64,000 nt of DNA from Methanohalophilus profundi (lineage in GTDB: Archaea > Halobacteriota > Methanosarcinia > Methanosarcinales > Methanosarcinaceae). Below the pieces are notes generated by a model, which saw nothing but the letters and a program-made list of their open reading frames with translations, searched no databases and had not been told where the DNA came from. Made by a program: the position numbers and the translations under genes. The stretch lies in the NCBI RefSeq assembly GCF_004137855.1, contig NZ_QBKB01000002.1:1584750-1648749 (forward strand). Direction: 5' to 3'. Of the stretch, positions 19,843 to 30,064 are shown in pieces (position 1 is the stretch's first letter; each line of letters opens with the position of its first letter).

Positions 19843-19877
19843 ACTGGATAACCGATTTGTTTATATATGGACATGTC

Positions 19878-19908
19878 TAGTATAGAGGGCCACTAATAGC
19901 CTATACTA
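19878..19908. promoter_or_regulatory. Inverted repeat between serS and eS1
   Basis: TAGTATAG and CTATACTA form an 8-bp perfect stem with a 15-base loop, 36 bases after serS and about 65 bases before the eS1 start. A TATA-like TTTATATATGG lies just upstream. It may be a terminator hairpin for serS or an operator for the ribosomal gene. Confidence 0.35.
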
Positions 19909-19972
19909 TAGAATTTATTAATTACATTAATCATCGACAGAGAAATATCACACTAACACTGGAGGAAATTTA

Positions 19973-20575
19973 TTGGCAAGAAAAGTACAGAGAAAACTGG
20001 ATAAATGGAAGAACAAAACCTGGTATAATATTGAGACTCCTGGATTCTTTGGCAGGACCATTATTGGTACCACCACTACTGATGAAAGTGATAAACTGGT
20101 TGGAAGAAGGATTGAAACCACTGTAGGGGACATTACTAATGATTTCTCAAAACAGAACATCAAACTGCGTCTGGCCATCGACAGCGTAACAGGCGACACT
20201 GCAAACACTATTTTTATTGGTCATGAGATCACTACAGATTATCTGCGTTCCATTGTTAAACGCCAGACATCCCGTATAGACAACAACCTTGAGGTAACAA
20301 CCAAGGACGGACGGAAGCTTCGCATCAAGCCCATTGCATTTACTGTAAAGAGGGCAAGAAGCAGCCAGATAAGAGCAATCCGGGAAATTATGGCAAAAAT
20401 CGTCCTTGAAAGAGCTGCAGAACTTGACTTTGAACACATTGTCGAGGAAATCGTAACCGGTAAACTTGCAGCCAATATTTACAGGAATGCAAAAACCATC
20501 TATCCAATCAGAAGGGTAGAAATACGCAAGACAGAAGTTCTTCCTGTAAAGGCTAATGCTTCCGCAGCAGCCTGA
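19973..20575 (+). CDS. rps3ae: 30S ribosomal protein eS1 (S3Ae)
   Basis: 200 residues, the archaeal S3Ae length. Start is TTG ([13 protein letters not shown]) with GGAGG at 19961-19965. Conserved segments include [24 protein letters not shown] and [14 protein letters not shown]. Part of the small-subunit platform. Converges with gltX. Confidence 0.95.
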   Translation: MARKVQRKLDKWKNKTWYNIETPGFFGRTIIGTTTTDESDKLVGRRIETTVGDITNDFSKQNIKLRLAIDSVTGDTANTIFIGHEITTDYLRSIVKRQTSRIDNNLEVTTKDGRKLRIKPIAFTVKRARSSQIRAIREIMAKIVLERAAELDFEHIVEEIVTGKLAANIYRNAKTIYPIRRVEIRKTEVLPVKANASAAA

Positions 20576-20601
20576 AATTTGAAAAATAAAAAAGTAGCCT
20601 T

Positions 20602-22314
20602 TCACTTATGAGTGAAATAGGCTACTACCCTCTTTTCTTTTACATCATCTATCCTGCAGAACCCAAAGCGCTCAAACTGCACAACTTTATCTATCTCATT
20701 TGCAATTTGTAATTCTCCCAATCCTGTGAATCTACCTTCAGGAGACAGAACTTCCACTTCCAGATTGTCCTCAGCTACCCACTGGACGATAGGTGGGCGT
20801 TTTTCCCTGACCTCATCCATTGAATCACCAATATGTTTTGCCTGGAGAGGTTGGGTCGATACAATTTCAATGTTATACAGGTCCTTGAGTCTTAATAGAG
20901 ACCCGGAAGATAGTTCTTTTGCATCTTCGCCACTAATATAAACAAGATTATCCACTTCTATACTCCTGTTTCCCATATTTTCCACGGGATGCAGAGGTGG
21001 GGTGGCAACAGTGTGTTTTCCGTCTATAATCTCAACCTTTTGAGGGTCGGGGACGAAGAAGAAACGCTTTGACTTTGAGTCAATGAGTTTACGGTTTTCA
21101 GAATAAAGGGAATCCATGCTTATACTCACATCGGTTTCCCCAACACCCATGTCTACCATAAATTTACGCAGGGCCTCTGGTTTGATGCCACGTCTGCGAA
21201 TTGCCTTTATTGTTGGAAGCCGTGGGTCATCCCAGCCTGTGTATTCGCCCTCTTCTATAGATTTCCTGAGTGCACTGGTGCTGAATTTACCGAATTCATG
21301 CATTTTAATGCGACCCCAGTGAGTGGTCTTTGGATATTCCCAGCCCAAGTAATCATAGATATACTTCTGACGCTTTTCACTGTCCATCAGGTCTTTGCCC
21401 CTGATGATATGGGTCATGCCAAGTTCATGGTCCTCGATTGCTCCTTCAAAGTCAAGAAGGGGCCATACTACGTATTTATCACCCACTTCCGGGCGGGGAT
21501 GTGTAGCTTTTACTATCCTGAAAGCACCGAAATCCCGCAGTGCAGGGTCCTTATGGTCGATATCTGTCTTGATACGCAATACAGCAGATTTTTCTTCATA
21601 CTCACCCTCAATCATCTTGTGCCAGTATTCCAGATTCTCGGCAGGTTCCCTGTCACGATCAGGACACGGAGTACATGAATCTTTATACTTCTTGAAATCA
21701 GCCCCGTCACAGAAACATACATAAGCGTGTCCCATTTCGATAAGCTTGCGTGCATACTCGTAGTAAAGGGTTATTCTGTCTGATGCCTTTACCACCCTGT
21801 CCGGTTCGATACCCAGCCACTGACAGTCATCAAGATACCATTCATAGGCTTCAAGTAGCGGACGTTTGGTCTGGGGATCGGTATCGTCAAAACGTATTAT
21901 GAAATCCCCGCCATACATTTTGACATATTCGGAATTGATTACCATACCTCTTGCACTACCCAGGGTAGCGGGCCCGTTGGGATTTGGCGCAAAACGCATA
22001 ACAACCTTTTCTCCTTCTGCCACATCAAGGGGCTTGAGACCTTTTTCAGGTTCCTTCTTCGTATTGAGTTCTTCAATAAGTTCAGGTGCGACTTCCTCAA
22101 GTCTCTGCTGCCATACATCCGGGTTGCCTTCTGCAACCTGGTTTATAACTTTCTGTACTTCTGCCGTAACGTCTTTGGCCTTGGGACGCAGGTGGGGACA
22201 CTGTCCCATTACGCGACCCATGACAGCGCCAACCTGGGGAGGTTGTCCGTATTTTACAGCATTTTGCAATGCAAATTTCTCAATCGTTTTTATATCTTCA
22301 TCCTCTAATGTCAT
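20602..22314 (-). CDS. gltX: Glutamyl-tRNA synthetase (archaeal type)
   Basis: 570 residues with the archaeal N-terminal extension (GAVMGRVMGQCPHLR). The class I HIGH-like motif is FAPNPNGPATLGSARG, the KMSKS-like motif is GKFSTSALRK, and a C-terminal beta-barrel anticodon-binding domain follows. It charges tRNA-Glu, whose product also feeds haem and corrin synthesis through HemA. Four cysteines (CFCDGADFKKYKDSCTPC) resemble the zinc site. Downstream of the small HTH gene on the same strand. Confidence 0.95.
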   Translation of the reverse strand: MTLEDEDIKTIEKFALQNAVKYGQPPQVGAVMGRVMGQCPHLRPKAKDVTAEVQKVINQVAEGNPDVWQQRLEEVAPELIEELNTKKEPEKGLKPLDVAEGEKVVMRFAPNPNGPATLGSARGMVINSEYVKMYGGDFIIRFDDTDPQTKRPLLEAYEWYLDDCQWLGIEPDRVVKASDRITLYYEYARKLIEMGHAYVCFCDGADFKKYKDSCTPCPDRDREPAENLEYWHKMIEGEYEEKSAVLRIKTDIDHKDPALRDFGAFRIVKATHPRPEVGDKYVVWPLLDFEGAIEDHELGMTHIIRGKDLMDSEKRQKYIYDYLGWEYPKTTHWGRIKMHEFGKFSTSALRKSIEEGEYTGWDDPRLPTIKAIRRRGIKPEALRKFMVDMGVGETDVSISMDSLYSENRKLIDSKSKRFFFVPDPQKVEIIDGKHTVATPPLHPVENMGNRSIEVDNLVYISGEDAKELSSGSLLRLKDLYNIEIVSTQPLQAKHIGDSMDEVREKRPPIVQWVAEDNLEVEVLSPEGRFTGLGELQIANEIDKVVQFERFGFCRIDDVKEKRVVAYFTHK

Positions 22315-22355
22315 CTGGCTGACCTCTATAAAATTAAAAACTGATGCAAATACAA

Positions 22356-22655
22356 TTAAATTGAATTTCTTATCTGCTGGATATGAGATGCTTTTGCAAT
22401 GATGTCGGATATTTGTCCGTCAAAATCTTCAAGGAATTTTTCCGTATTCTCACCGGCAACTGCTCCGTGTGATGAAGGCCTGATGAGATGTTCCTGTTCA
22501 AGTACTCGCAATGAATATCTTACTTTATGGGTTGGCATGCCGGTTTCATCCGAAAGTTTAAGGATACCGATCGGCCCTTCCTCAATAACCTTCCTGAGAA
22601 CGATAAGATGTCTTTCAGTTAATTCAAGTTCCCTGTAAATTTGATCAAAAAGCAT
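22356..22655 (-). CDS. Small winged-helix protein
   Basis: 99 residues. A helix-turn-helix is visible (ILKLSDETGMPTHKVRYSLRVLEQEHLI), followed by GAVAGEN and a helical tail. Predicted DNA-binding regulator found beside gltX in related methanogens by my recollection; not identified further. It overlaps the stop of the FAH gene by one base and gltX starts 42 bases after its stop, so the three genes may be one unit. Confidence 0.65.
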   Translation of the reverse strand: MLFDQIYRELELTERHLIVLRKVIEEGPIGILKLSDETGMPTHKVRYSLRVLEQEHLIRPSSHGAVAGENTEKFLEDFDGQISDIIAKASHIQQIRNSI

Positions 22656-23389
22656 TATGATACCTCATTGGATAATGTGCCTATACCCTCAATGGTTACG
22701 TCTACGGAATCACCGGAATTAAGTTCACCCACACCCGGAGGGGTACCAGTGGCAATTACATCTCCCTTTTCAAGGGTCATTACGGAGGATATGAACTCTA
22801 TCAGAAAATCAACATCGAATATCAATCTGGAAATCGATGAATTCTGTCTGGTCGTGCCATTAACACTGCACTTAATGTTTGCTGCAGAAGCATTGAATTC
22901 TTCCACAGGAGTTATGAATGGGCCAATCGGGGAAAAAGTATCAAAACCCTTTGCCCTGGTCCACTGCCCGTCCTTTTGCTGAAGATCACGGGCTGTTAGA
23001 TCATTAAAACATGTGTATCCTTCGATGACACTTTGTGCCTTTTCAGCATGAATACCGTGGCATTGCTGTCCTATGACAACAGCAAGTTCTGCTTCATAAT
23101 CAACACGATTGCTGCAGGAAGGATAGATTATTTTTGCACCATGGCCAATTACAGAAGATGGGGGTTTCATGAAAATTATTGGTTCATCCGGGATGTCCAT
23201 ATCCAGCTCTTTGGCGTGATCAATATAATTCAATCCCACACAGATAATTTTGGAAGGACTTGAAGGCGCAAGTATATCAAGTGAATTAACATCATAAACA
23301 TCTCCCCCGAGGGATATTACTCTTTCATCCTGCACATTACCCTCAAATATCTCAGTACCGTGTTTGAATTTTCCGATCATGTTATCCAC
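22655..23389 (-). CDS. Fumarylacetoacetate hydrolase family protein
   Basis: 244 residues with the FAH fold: PSKIICVGLNYIDHAKE, the metal-binding Glu segment in DYEAELAVVIG, FNDLTARDLQ, and the C-terminal GDVIATGTPPGVG. Relatives hydrolyse acylpyruvates or decarboxylate oxaloacetate with Mg. The substrate cannot be told from sequence. ATG at 23380 is an alternative start. Confidence 0.9.
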   Translation of the reverse strand: MDNMIGKFKHGTEIFEGNVQDERVISLGGDVYDVNSLDILAPSSPSKIICVGLNYIDHAKELDMDIPDEPIIFMKPPSSVIGHGAKIIYPSCSNRVDYEAELAVVIGQQCHGIHAEKAQSVIEGYTCFNDLTARDLQQKDGQWTRAKGFDTFSPIGPFITPVEEFNASAANIKCSVNGTTRQNSSISRLIFDVDFLIEFISSVMTLEKGDVIATGTPPGVGELNSGDSVDVTIEGIGTLSNEVS

Positions 23390-23561
23390 TTGCTAATAAT
23401 AAAGAGATGCATTGTCCCAGCAGACAAATTATGAAGATATGATATAAATATAAATCCTTTTTCTTATCAATTCCGGCAAATGAGCGCCGGTTTGCCAGAG
23501 TATAACCAATAAGGAAAACTTATTTGACTGTTTGGAAAGAATACTTTATTGGGGAGTGGAT

Positions 23562-23846
23562 ATGAACGATCATTACTGCACAGAAGAAATAAACCATGTA
23601 CTCAGGTATGTGAATAATATCCCGATTTCGGGTAGATATCGGACCGAACTGGTACGATGGATAAATACCTATCTTGATGAAGAAAATGTCGAAAAAAGCC
23701 TTACAAATAAAAAGGATACATTTGACATGTCGGTAAAACAGGCAGCGCAAAGGGATCTTGAACTAACCATCCTTTTTGCCAAAAAAAGAAGACAGGACCA
23801 ATTCAGGAATAATTTTCCTGGAAGGGGAATTGCTTTTTCTGTTTAA
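23562..23846 (+). CDS. Hypothetical protein
   Basis: About 94 residues, not recognised. Start chosen at the ATG at 23562 because GGGGAGTGG precedes it; the frame is open further up to 23532. It is charged and helical, with a basic segment (AKKRRQDQFRNNF) near the C terminus and no membrane segment or cysteine motif. It stands alone between two minus-strand units. Confidence 0.55.
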   Translation: MNDHYCTEEINHVLRYVNNIPISGRYRTELVRWINTYLDEENVEKSLTNKKDTFDMSVKQAAQRDLELTILFAKKRRQDQFRNNFPGRGIAFSV

Positions 23847-23892
23847 CCTGCTCTATGAAAAGGTGAAGGCACAAAAACTTGCTGCCTGATAA

Positions 23893-24669
23893 TTAAAAAC
23901 GGCACTTGCGACCTGAAGAATCACGTTCATAATGTCCGAATTCAGATCCTTCAAGTTCACCGCCATTGAATACAGGGCCGTCCCTGCAGACACGCAGGCC
24001 TTCGGGGTCCATACTGCAGGCTCCGCATACTCCGATACCGCATTTGAAATACCGGTGCAGGCTGAACTCTGTCTTTACGTGAACATTGCGTGCTTTCAAA
24101 ATTTCAAAGACCTTATACATCATAATCTCCGGGCCACACACATATATCCTGTTAATATTGGAGGTATCCGTTTCTGTCAGCTGGTCGGTCACAAAGCCGC
24201 TTCTGCCTTCGGAACCGTCATCTGTGGTAATATCAACCCTGCCACAGGCAAAGCGTTCCCTGAATAAAATTTCATCACAGCATCTGGCACCCAGAATTGC
24301 GTGGGCTTCAATTCCTCTCATCTTTACAATATCTGCAAGGGGAGCAATCGGTGCGGCACCTACACCTCCTGCAATGAAAAGTACATTTTCACCATTTCTG
24401 GGAATGGTGAAACCTCTGCCAAAAGGACCCCTGAGTCCCATATGGTCACCGATTCCAAGTTCGAACATACGGGATGTTGCATCCCCTACTTTCTGGACGG
24501 TAATGGAATTCTTGCCGGATAGGGTCATAGGGACCTCATCGGTTCCATGTACCCAGACCATTACGAATTGGCCGGGAATTGCTTCGTCGAATTGTGTGTC
24601 AAAGAAAAAAGTACGCACATTGGGTGATTCTTCGACAATTTCGGTGATTTTTGAATGAATGGGACGCAT
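23893..24669 (-). CDS. pyrK: Dihydroorotate dehydrogenase electron transfer subunit
   Basis: 258 residues: an FAD-binding beta-barrel, an NAD-binding domain (FIAGGVGAAPIAPL) and a C-terminal [2Fe-2S] site with four cysteines (CGIGVCGACSMDPEGLRVC). It passes electrons between PyrD and NAD in pyrimidine synthesis. Its ATG overlaps the pyrD stop by one base, so translation is coupled. Last gene of the hem-pyr run. Confidence 0.93.
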   Translation of the reverse strand: MRPIHSKITEIVEESPNVRTFFFDTQFDEAIPGQFVMVWVHGTDEVPMTLSGKNSITVQKVGDATSRMFELGIGDHMGLRGPFGRGFTIPRNGENVLFIAGGVGAAPIAPLADIVKMRGIEAHAILGARCCDEILFRERFACGRVDITTDDGSEGRSGFVTDQLTETDTSNINRIYVCGPEIMMYKVFEILKARNVHVKTEFSLHRYFKCGIGVCGACSMDPEGLRVCRDGPVFNGGELEGSEFGHYERDSSGRKCRF

Positions 24670-25568
24670 CAGATCATCTCGTGTGATAGGCCTGCTATAT
24701 CTTCAGCTTTTGAATAACCATACTTTTGCAGGTATGTATCAATACCTTTGCTTATTTTTTCAAAAATTTGTGTATCGTCATGTACTGCAGATCCGATCTC
24801 AACAGCACTTGCGCCAGCCAGCATCATTTCAATTGCGTCTTCCCAGCAGGTAATACCTCCCACACCGATCACGGGTACATCAAGCACTTCATACAGGTCA
24901 TAAACACATTTTACAGCCACCGGCTTTACTGCAGGACCGGATAGTCCTCCAAAACGGTTGCCGAGTATCGGATACCCGGAATGGATATCAATGGCCATGC
25001 CTCGCACAGTATTGATAGCAACGATTGCCGATGCACCTGCGGATTCTGCTGCCCTGCCAATGGAAGTAATATCCGTGACATTGGGTGTGAGTTTCACCCA
25101 TACGGGCACATCCACAGCATCAACTACCGAAGTTGTGATTTCATGTACAAGATCAGGATCAGTTCCCACCGATGCACCATAACCTTCAGCATGGGGACAG
25201 CTGACATTAAGTTCAAAGCAATCAGGCTTTGAGGAAAGCAACCTTTTCGCAACTTCAGTAAATTCTGCAGCGTTCCCGCCGAATATGCTGGCAATTAACG
25301 GTGCATCCGTTTTGCTTTTCGCAATTCCAATTTCCTCACAGAAACCCAAGTAGGAAGGATTGGGAAGTCCCATCGCGTTAATATATCCACATTCCAGCTC
25401 CACCATTGAAGGGTTATTATGGCCTTTCTTGGGAACCGGGCCAATTGATTTGGTTACCACTGCACCGGCACCGTTGCGGCCCATTCTTGCAAGGGCTGCT
25501 CCCGTGGTTCCCATTATGCCTGAAGCCAGGATTGTCGGATTTTTGAGTTCTATACCTGCTACCTTCAT
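24669..25568 (-). CDS. pyrD: Dihydroorotate dehydrogenase, catalytic subunit (class 1B)
   Basis: 299 residues, TIM barrel with FMN. The class 1B catalytic Cys is in ELNVSCPHAEGYG, and the phosphate-binding loop is GVGGITCWEDA. It oxidises dihydroorotate to orotate and works with PyrK. It starts six bases after the hemC stop, so pyrimidine and tetrapyrrole genes share a transcript. Confidence 0.95.
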   Translation of the reverse strand: MKVAGIELKNPTILASGIMGTTGAALARMGRNGAGAVVTKSIGPVPKKGHNNPSMVELECGYINAMGLPNPSYLGFCEEIGIAKSKTDAPLIASIFGGNAAEFTEVAKRLLSSKPDCFELNVSCPHAEGYGASVGTDPDLVHEITTSVVDAVDVPVWVKLTPNVTDITSIGRAAESAGASAIVAINTVRGMAIDIHSGYPILGNRFGGLSGPAVKPVAVKCVYDLYEVLDVPVIGVGGITCWEDAIEMMLAGASAVEIGSAVHDDTQIFEKISKGIDTYLQKYGYSKAEDIAGLSHEMI

Positions 25569-25574
25569 GGATGA

Positions 25575-26501
25575 TCAATTGTTTTTGGGAGATAACTGGG
25601 AAACGGCTTCTTTAACCAGCTCTTTTCCACCCATCTCAACAAGTCTCTTACCCAATTTTTCAGCATGCTCGCGATAATTATCCACAGGGATCGTCTCGTC
25701 CAGACGGATGTCCCGTTTCCCGTCAAGGGATAATATCTCGGCACGTATGTGTATCCTGTTGCCATTGTCCACAAATTCTGCAAATGAACCAACCGGTACA
25801 ATACATCCGCCTTCCACATCCCTGATCACCAGTCTCTCGACCTCTGTAGCGATGCGGGATTCGGTATGATCGATCTGAGAGCAGAGTAATTCCGCTTCCC
25901 CGCCTGCCAGGGTAACCACGGCAATGGTTCCCTGGTTGGCCGAGGGACAGAAACCATCGGCGTCCAGCCTGTGACATTCGATGTCCCAGCCCATGCGTTG
26001 CAAACCCGCTTCTGCCAGTATAATTGCATCATACATGCCGGATTCAAGTTTTTTAAGACGGGTATTTATATTACCACGCAGGTCCTGGACATCCAGATCC
26101 GGACGGTAGCGCAAAAACTGGGCCCGCCTGCGCATGGATGTTGTCCCCACAATTGCTCCCTCGAGCAATTCGTCAAGGGTTGAACCATCATTCGTGAGAA
26201 GTACGTCATGAGGAGAATCACGTTCGATCACTGCTGCGATGGAAAGTTCTCTGGGTCTTTCAGTGGGCAGGTCCTTCATTGAATGGACTGCAATATCAAT
26301 CTCCCCGGAAAGCATCCGGTCATCCAGTTCCCGCACAAAGGCACCAACACCCTCTACCTCATGGAGCGGGCGGTCAGTGAAGGTATCACCGCTTGTCTTT
26401 ATGATCTTGCGTGTAGTGGGGAAACCCCGGCTATCCAGGAGGCCCCCAACGGTCTTTGCCTGTGCAAGAGCCAGGTCACTTCCCCTTGTACCAATTATCA
26501 A
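25575..26501 (-). CDS. hemC: Hydroxymethylbilane synthase (porphobilinogen deaminase)
   Basis: 308 residues, full length. It joins four porphobilinogens. The dipyrromethane-cofactor Cys is in EGGCIVPVGSF, and the conserved Arg/Lys stretch is in RRRAQFLRYRPDLDVQDLRGN. Preceded by hemL with 14 bases between. hemD is not adjacent. Confidence 0.96.
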   Translation of the reverse strand: MIIGTRGSDLALAQAKTVGGLLDSRGFPTTRKIIKTSGDTFTDRPLHEVEGVGAFVRELDDRMLSGEIDIAVHSMKDLPTERPRELSIAAVIERDSPHDVLLTNDGSTLDELLEGAIVGTTSMRRRAQFLRYRPDLDVQDLRGNINTRLKKLESGMYDAIILAEAGLQRMGWDIECHRLDADGFCPSANQGTIAVVTLAGGEAELLCSQIDHTESRIATEVERLVIRDVEGGCIVPVGSFAEFVDNGNRIHIRAEILSLDGKRDIRLDETIPVDNYREHAEKLGKRLVEMGGKELVKEAVSQLSPKNN

Positions 26502-26515
26502 ACCAACACATCCTA

Positions 26516-27778
26516 TTAAAGGCAGGACTCATAAGCTTCAAAGGTCGCTTCCAGATCATCTTCGGTATGTGCCATAGAGAGGAAATTCGTCTCAAACTGG
26601 GAAGGGGGGATAAAAATTCCCTGGTCCAGCATTTTATGGAAGAAATTAAAATAGCCTTCCTTGTCACATTTGAGTACATCCTGATAATTTGTTGGCATAT
26701 CCCCAAAGAAGATCTTGAACATGGAACCCACACCTGAAACACTGTAATCCAGTCCTTTATCAGTGACCATCTCGGAAAGTCTGCTGCGCACATTTCGACC
26801 CATACTATTGAGTTTCCCATGAGCATTTTCCTTCTCAAGCACATCAAGTACTGCATGTCCTGCAGCAACAGATGCCGGATGACCACTAAAAGTCCCTGCC
26901 TGGTATACCGAACCGGAAGGTGCTATCATTTCGATGATATCTTTCCTGCCTCCGAAAACCCCTATGGGCATTCCTCCGCCGATAATTTTGCCCAGCGTTG
27001 TCAGATCAGGTGTCACACCATAATATTCCTGTGCACCGCCCATTGCAAGTCTGAAGCCGGTTATGACTTCATCGAATATGAGGAGAGTATCATATTCCTT
27101 TGTAAGTTTCCTGATCTCTTCCAGATAACCTTCCTGCGGCAATACCGGCCCGACATTACCCATTACCGGCTCCATGATGACAGCTGCTATATCATCGCTT
27201 GATTCAAGTAGTTCTGTCATGGTCTCGATATCATTATAGGGTGCCTGAAGAGTATGTTTGGTGAAATCCTGTGGTACACCCAGAGAGTCGGGTTTACCTA
27301 ATGTGGAAGCACCTGAGCCAGCTTTGACAAGTACTGAATCGTGAGCACCGTGGAAACCGCCTTCTATTTTTACAAATTTGTTCTTTCCTGTATAACCACG
27401 TGCTGCCCGCAGGGCACTCATTGTGGCCTCGGTACCTGTGGATACAAAACGAAGCATATCGATGCCTGGATATGCGGCTGCAATCCTTTCGGCCAGTTTG
27501 AACTCGGACTCTGTGGGGGTTCCATAGAGCCATCCCTTTTCAAGTTGATCACTTATTGCTTTCTTGACCACGGGATTTGCATGACCCAGCATATTGGGGC
27601 CGTAACCGAGGCAGTAATCGATGTATTCATTACCGTCAACATCTGTAATACGGCATCCGGAAGCTTTCTCGGTGTAGAAAGGATAGGGTTTGATTGCTCG
27701 TACCGGACTGCTAACACCACCAGGGAGATATTCCCTGGCCTTTTCAAACATTGCTTTTGATTTTTCCAGATTGACCAT
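26516..27778 (-). CDS. hemL: Glutamate-1-semialdehyde 2,1-aminomutase
   Basis: About 420 residues from the ATG at 27778 ([14 protein letters not shown]); the longer open frame upstream runs into hemB and lacks homology. PLP-fold class III aminotransferase with the Schiff-base Lys in [14 protein letters not shown] and the DEVITGFR motif. It makes 5-aminolevulinate from the HemA product, completing the C5 route. Confidence 0.95.
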   Translation of the reverse strand: MVNLEKSKAMFEKAREYLPGGVSSPVRAIKPYPFYTEKASGCRITDVDGNEYIDYCLGYGPNMLGHANPVVKKAISDQLEKGWLYGTPTESEFKLAERIAAAYPGIDMLRFVSTGTEATMSALRAARGYTGKNKFVKIEGGFHGAHDSVLVKAGSGASTLGKPDSLGVPQDFTKHTLQAPYNDIETMTELLESSDDIAAVIMEPVMGNVGPVLPQEGYLEEIRKLTKEYDTLLIFDEVITGFRLAMGGAQEYYGVTPDLTTLGKIIGGGMPIGVFGGRKDIIEMIAPSGSVYQAGTFSGHPASVAAGHAVLDVLEKENAHGKLNSMGRNVRSRLSEMVTDKGLDYSVSGVGSMFKIFFGDMPTNYQDVLKCDKEGYFNFFHKMLDQGIFIPPSQFETNFLSMAHTEDDLEATFEAYESCL

Positions 27779-27797
27779 GTAATCACACCAATAAATT

Positions 27798-28784
27798 TCA
27801 TTCATGCAGTAATTGTGCCATTTCCTTGGCAAAGTAAGTAATTATCATGTCGGCTCCAGCCCTTTTTATTGACATCAGGGATTCGTACATGACCTTTTTC
27901 TCATCCAGCCAGCCTTGCTGGGCGGCTGCCTTGAGCATGGAATATTCCCCGCTGACATTGTAAGCCGCAGTTGGCATACCAAACTCCTGTTTTATCCGGT
28001 AGATGATATCAAGGTACGGAAGAGCCGGTTTTACCATGACGATGTCGGCACCTTCCATAATATCCAGTTCTACTTCCCTCAGGGCCTCATCCGAATTTGC
28101 AGGGTCCATCTGGTATGTAGAGCGGTCCCCGAAACAATAGCATGAATCCGCAGCATCCCTGAAGGGGCCGTAAAATGCGGAACAGTATTTTGCAGCATAG
28201 GACATAATTGGCACATCACTGAAATTTTCCTGATCCAGGGATTGCCTGATTGCACCCACCACGCCGTCCATCATACCGGAAGGGGCTACCATATCTGCAC
28301 CCGCCCTGGCATGGCTTGCCGCAATCTCGCCCAAAATGGGTAGAGTTTCATCATTAATCACATCATGGGTTTCATTATCAATAATCCCGCAATGGCCATG
28401 GGATGTATATTCACACATGCAGACATCGGTAATCACAACCATGTCGTCACCAAGTTCCTCCTTGATAGCACGCGTGGCCTGCTGGACAATATCCTCATCC
28501 CCGCAAGCACTGCTTCCCTTTTCATCCTTATCCGAAGGAATGCCGAAAAGCATCAAAGAACTGATACCCAGGTCTGCCATATTCCTGGCCTCATTGACAA
28601 CCTCGGAAAGGGGCAGTCTCAGGACACCTTCCATGGAAGGTACTTCAACTATGGATTCAGCAGTTTCGTCAACAAACATCGGATAGATGAGGTCATCAAC
28701 CCCCAGGGAAGTTTCACGTATAAGATTACCTATCTTTCCGTTCCTGAGCCTGCGCATTCGAATATTTGGGTACATTGGTATCAC
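27798..28784 (-). CDS. hemB: Porphobilinogen synthase (5-aminolevulinate dehydratase)
   Basis: 328 residues. The zinc-type Cys cluster is present ([13 protein letters not shown]), with the catalytic Lys in [11 protein letters not shown] and a second Lys in [15 protein letters not shown]. It condenses two 5-aminolevulinates. Lies between hemA and hemL in the operon. Confidence 0.96.
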   Translation of the reverse strand: MIPMYPNIRMRRLRNGKIGNLIRETSLGVDDLIYPMFVDETAESIVEVPSMEGVLRLPLSEVVNEARNMADLGISSLMLFGIPSDKDEKGSSACGDEDIVQQATRAIKEELGDDMVVITDVCMCEYTSHGHCGIIDNETHDVINDETLPILGEIAASHARAGADMVAPSGMMDGVVGAIRQSLDQENFSDVPIMSYAAKYCSAFYGPFRDAADSCYCFGDRSTYQMDPANSDEALREVELDIMEGADIVMVKPALPYLDIIYRIKQEFGMPTAAYNVSGEYSMLKAAAQQGWLDEKKVMYESLMSIKRAGADMIITYFAKEMAQLLHE

Positions 28785-28790
28785 AAGTCC

Positions 28791-30062
28791 TTATTTGCAA
28801 TTTTCCTTTTCTTTTTTAGCATAGGGTTTGATGTTAAAAAGCTTACAGGCCGAATCAAGAAAAGCCTCATCATTGTATTCAGCTGCATTACGTAACACCT
28901 TGGTAGGTTCTGCCAGGACTTTGTTTGCAATCGCCCTTGTCAGATCATCCAGGACCTCGCATTCCACATCCCCAATTGTGTGATAAGCTCCCAACCTGTT
29001 CACAGCCCTATCCATTTCATGCTTTCGCAGAGTATATATCTGGCTGTAAAGTTCGGACAAAAGAGCATCTGCCTTCTGTCTTTTGTACTGGTTAATGAGC
29101 ATTTTGTATTCTTCATCAATTATAGTTTCAACTTTCTTTGCCTCTTCCATTCTCATCTGGAGATTGCGCTCATTAATTACCCTCAGGTTATCGATGTTAC
29201 GCAGGATAACTCCGGGAAGGCTTTCAACTTCGGGATCTATGTCCCGGGGACTGGCGATATCTATCAGCAGAAGATTATCGTTCCTGTTCTTGAGGGATTT
29301 TTCCACAGTTGCTTTCTTCAGGACATAATGGGGGGCAGATGTAGCACTGATTATGACATCGGCCTGCTGTGTATAGCGATCAAGACTCATGAAATCCACG
29401 GCCAGACCTCCCAGCTCATCTGCAAGTACTTTTGCCTTCTCATATGTGCGGTTTGCCAGATACACAACATTCATGTCCCTGTGTGATAATGCCCGGGTCA
29501 CAAGAGTGCCCATCTCACCGGTGCCAATTACAAGTATATTACGTCCTTGCAGGCCTTTTAACATTTCATCGGCAAGATCCACTGCAGCAGATGCAATGGA
29601 TACAGAACCCCTGTTGATGTTGGTTTCCGTACGGGCTCTTTTACCCACCTGGATCGCCTTGCTAAAAGCGGTCTCCAGGATTTTGCCCATTGTACCTGCA
29701 TTCCGGGAAAAAGTGAACAAATCCTTTATCTGTCCCAGGATCTGATCTTCTCCTATTATCATGGATTCAAGGCCACAGGAGAGTTTTAAGAGGTGATATA
29801 AGGATTCTTCATGGTCATAAAATTCGACAATGCGGGAAGAAACGCCCATTTTTTTTGCAAAATGAAAAAGGACACTGCTTCCTTTAGGAGATACCACATA
29901 CATTTCCAGTCGGTTGCATGTCTTAAGGACTGCGCATTCGTACACGAGCTCATGGGAACTTAGCTGGGAAAGTATATCCTCGATTTCACCCTGCTAGGCA
30001 TCTTCCATTTCCTCCACTGTTGCCTTTGCATGGGAAATAACCATGCTAGATATTTCAGTCAA
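28791..30062 (-). CDS. hemA: Glutamyl-tRNA reductase with in-frame TAG codon
   Basis: Reduces glutamyl-tRNA to glutamate-1-semialdehyde. The start is the TTG at 30060-30062, with GGAGG at 30069-30073 six bases ahead. The first residues (MTEISSMVISHAKATVEEMEDA) match the family N terminus; codon 23 is TAG at 29994-29996, and the frame then continues QGEIEDILSQLSSHELVYECAVLKTCNR, holding the catalytic Cys. The NADPH-binding GTGEMG and the C-terminal dimerisation helix follow. A start after the TAG (GTG at 29943-29945) would drop the first strand of the catalytic domain. UAG is probably read as pyrrolysine. Confidence 0.93.
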
Positions 30063-30064
30063 TG

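Noticed and set aside
29943-29945. GTG as the hemA start
   Set aside because: It would remove the first strand of the catalytic domain and has no good ribosome site, while the TTG at 30060 has GGAGG at ideal spacing and matching N-terminal residues.
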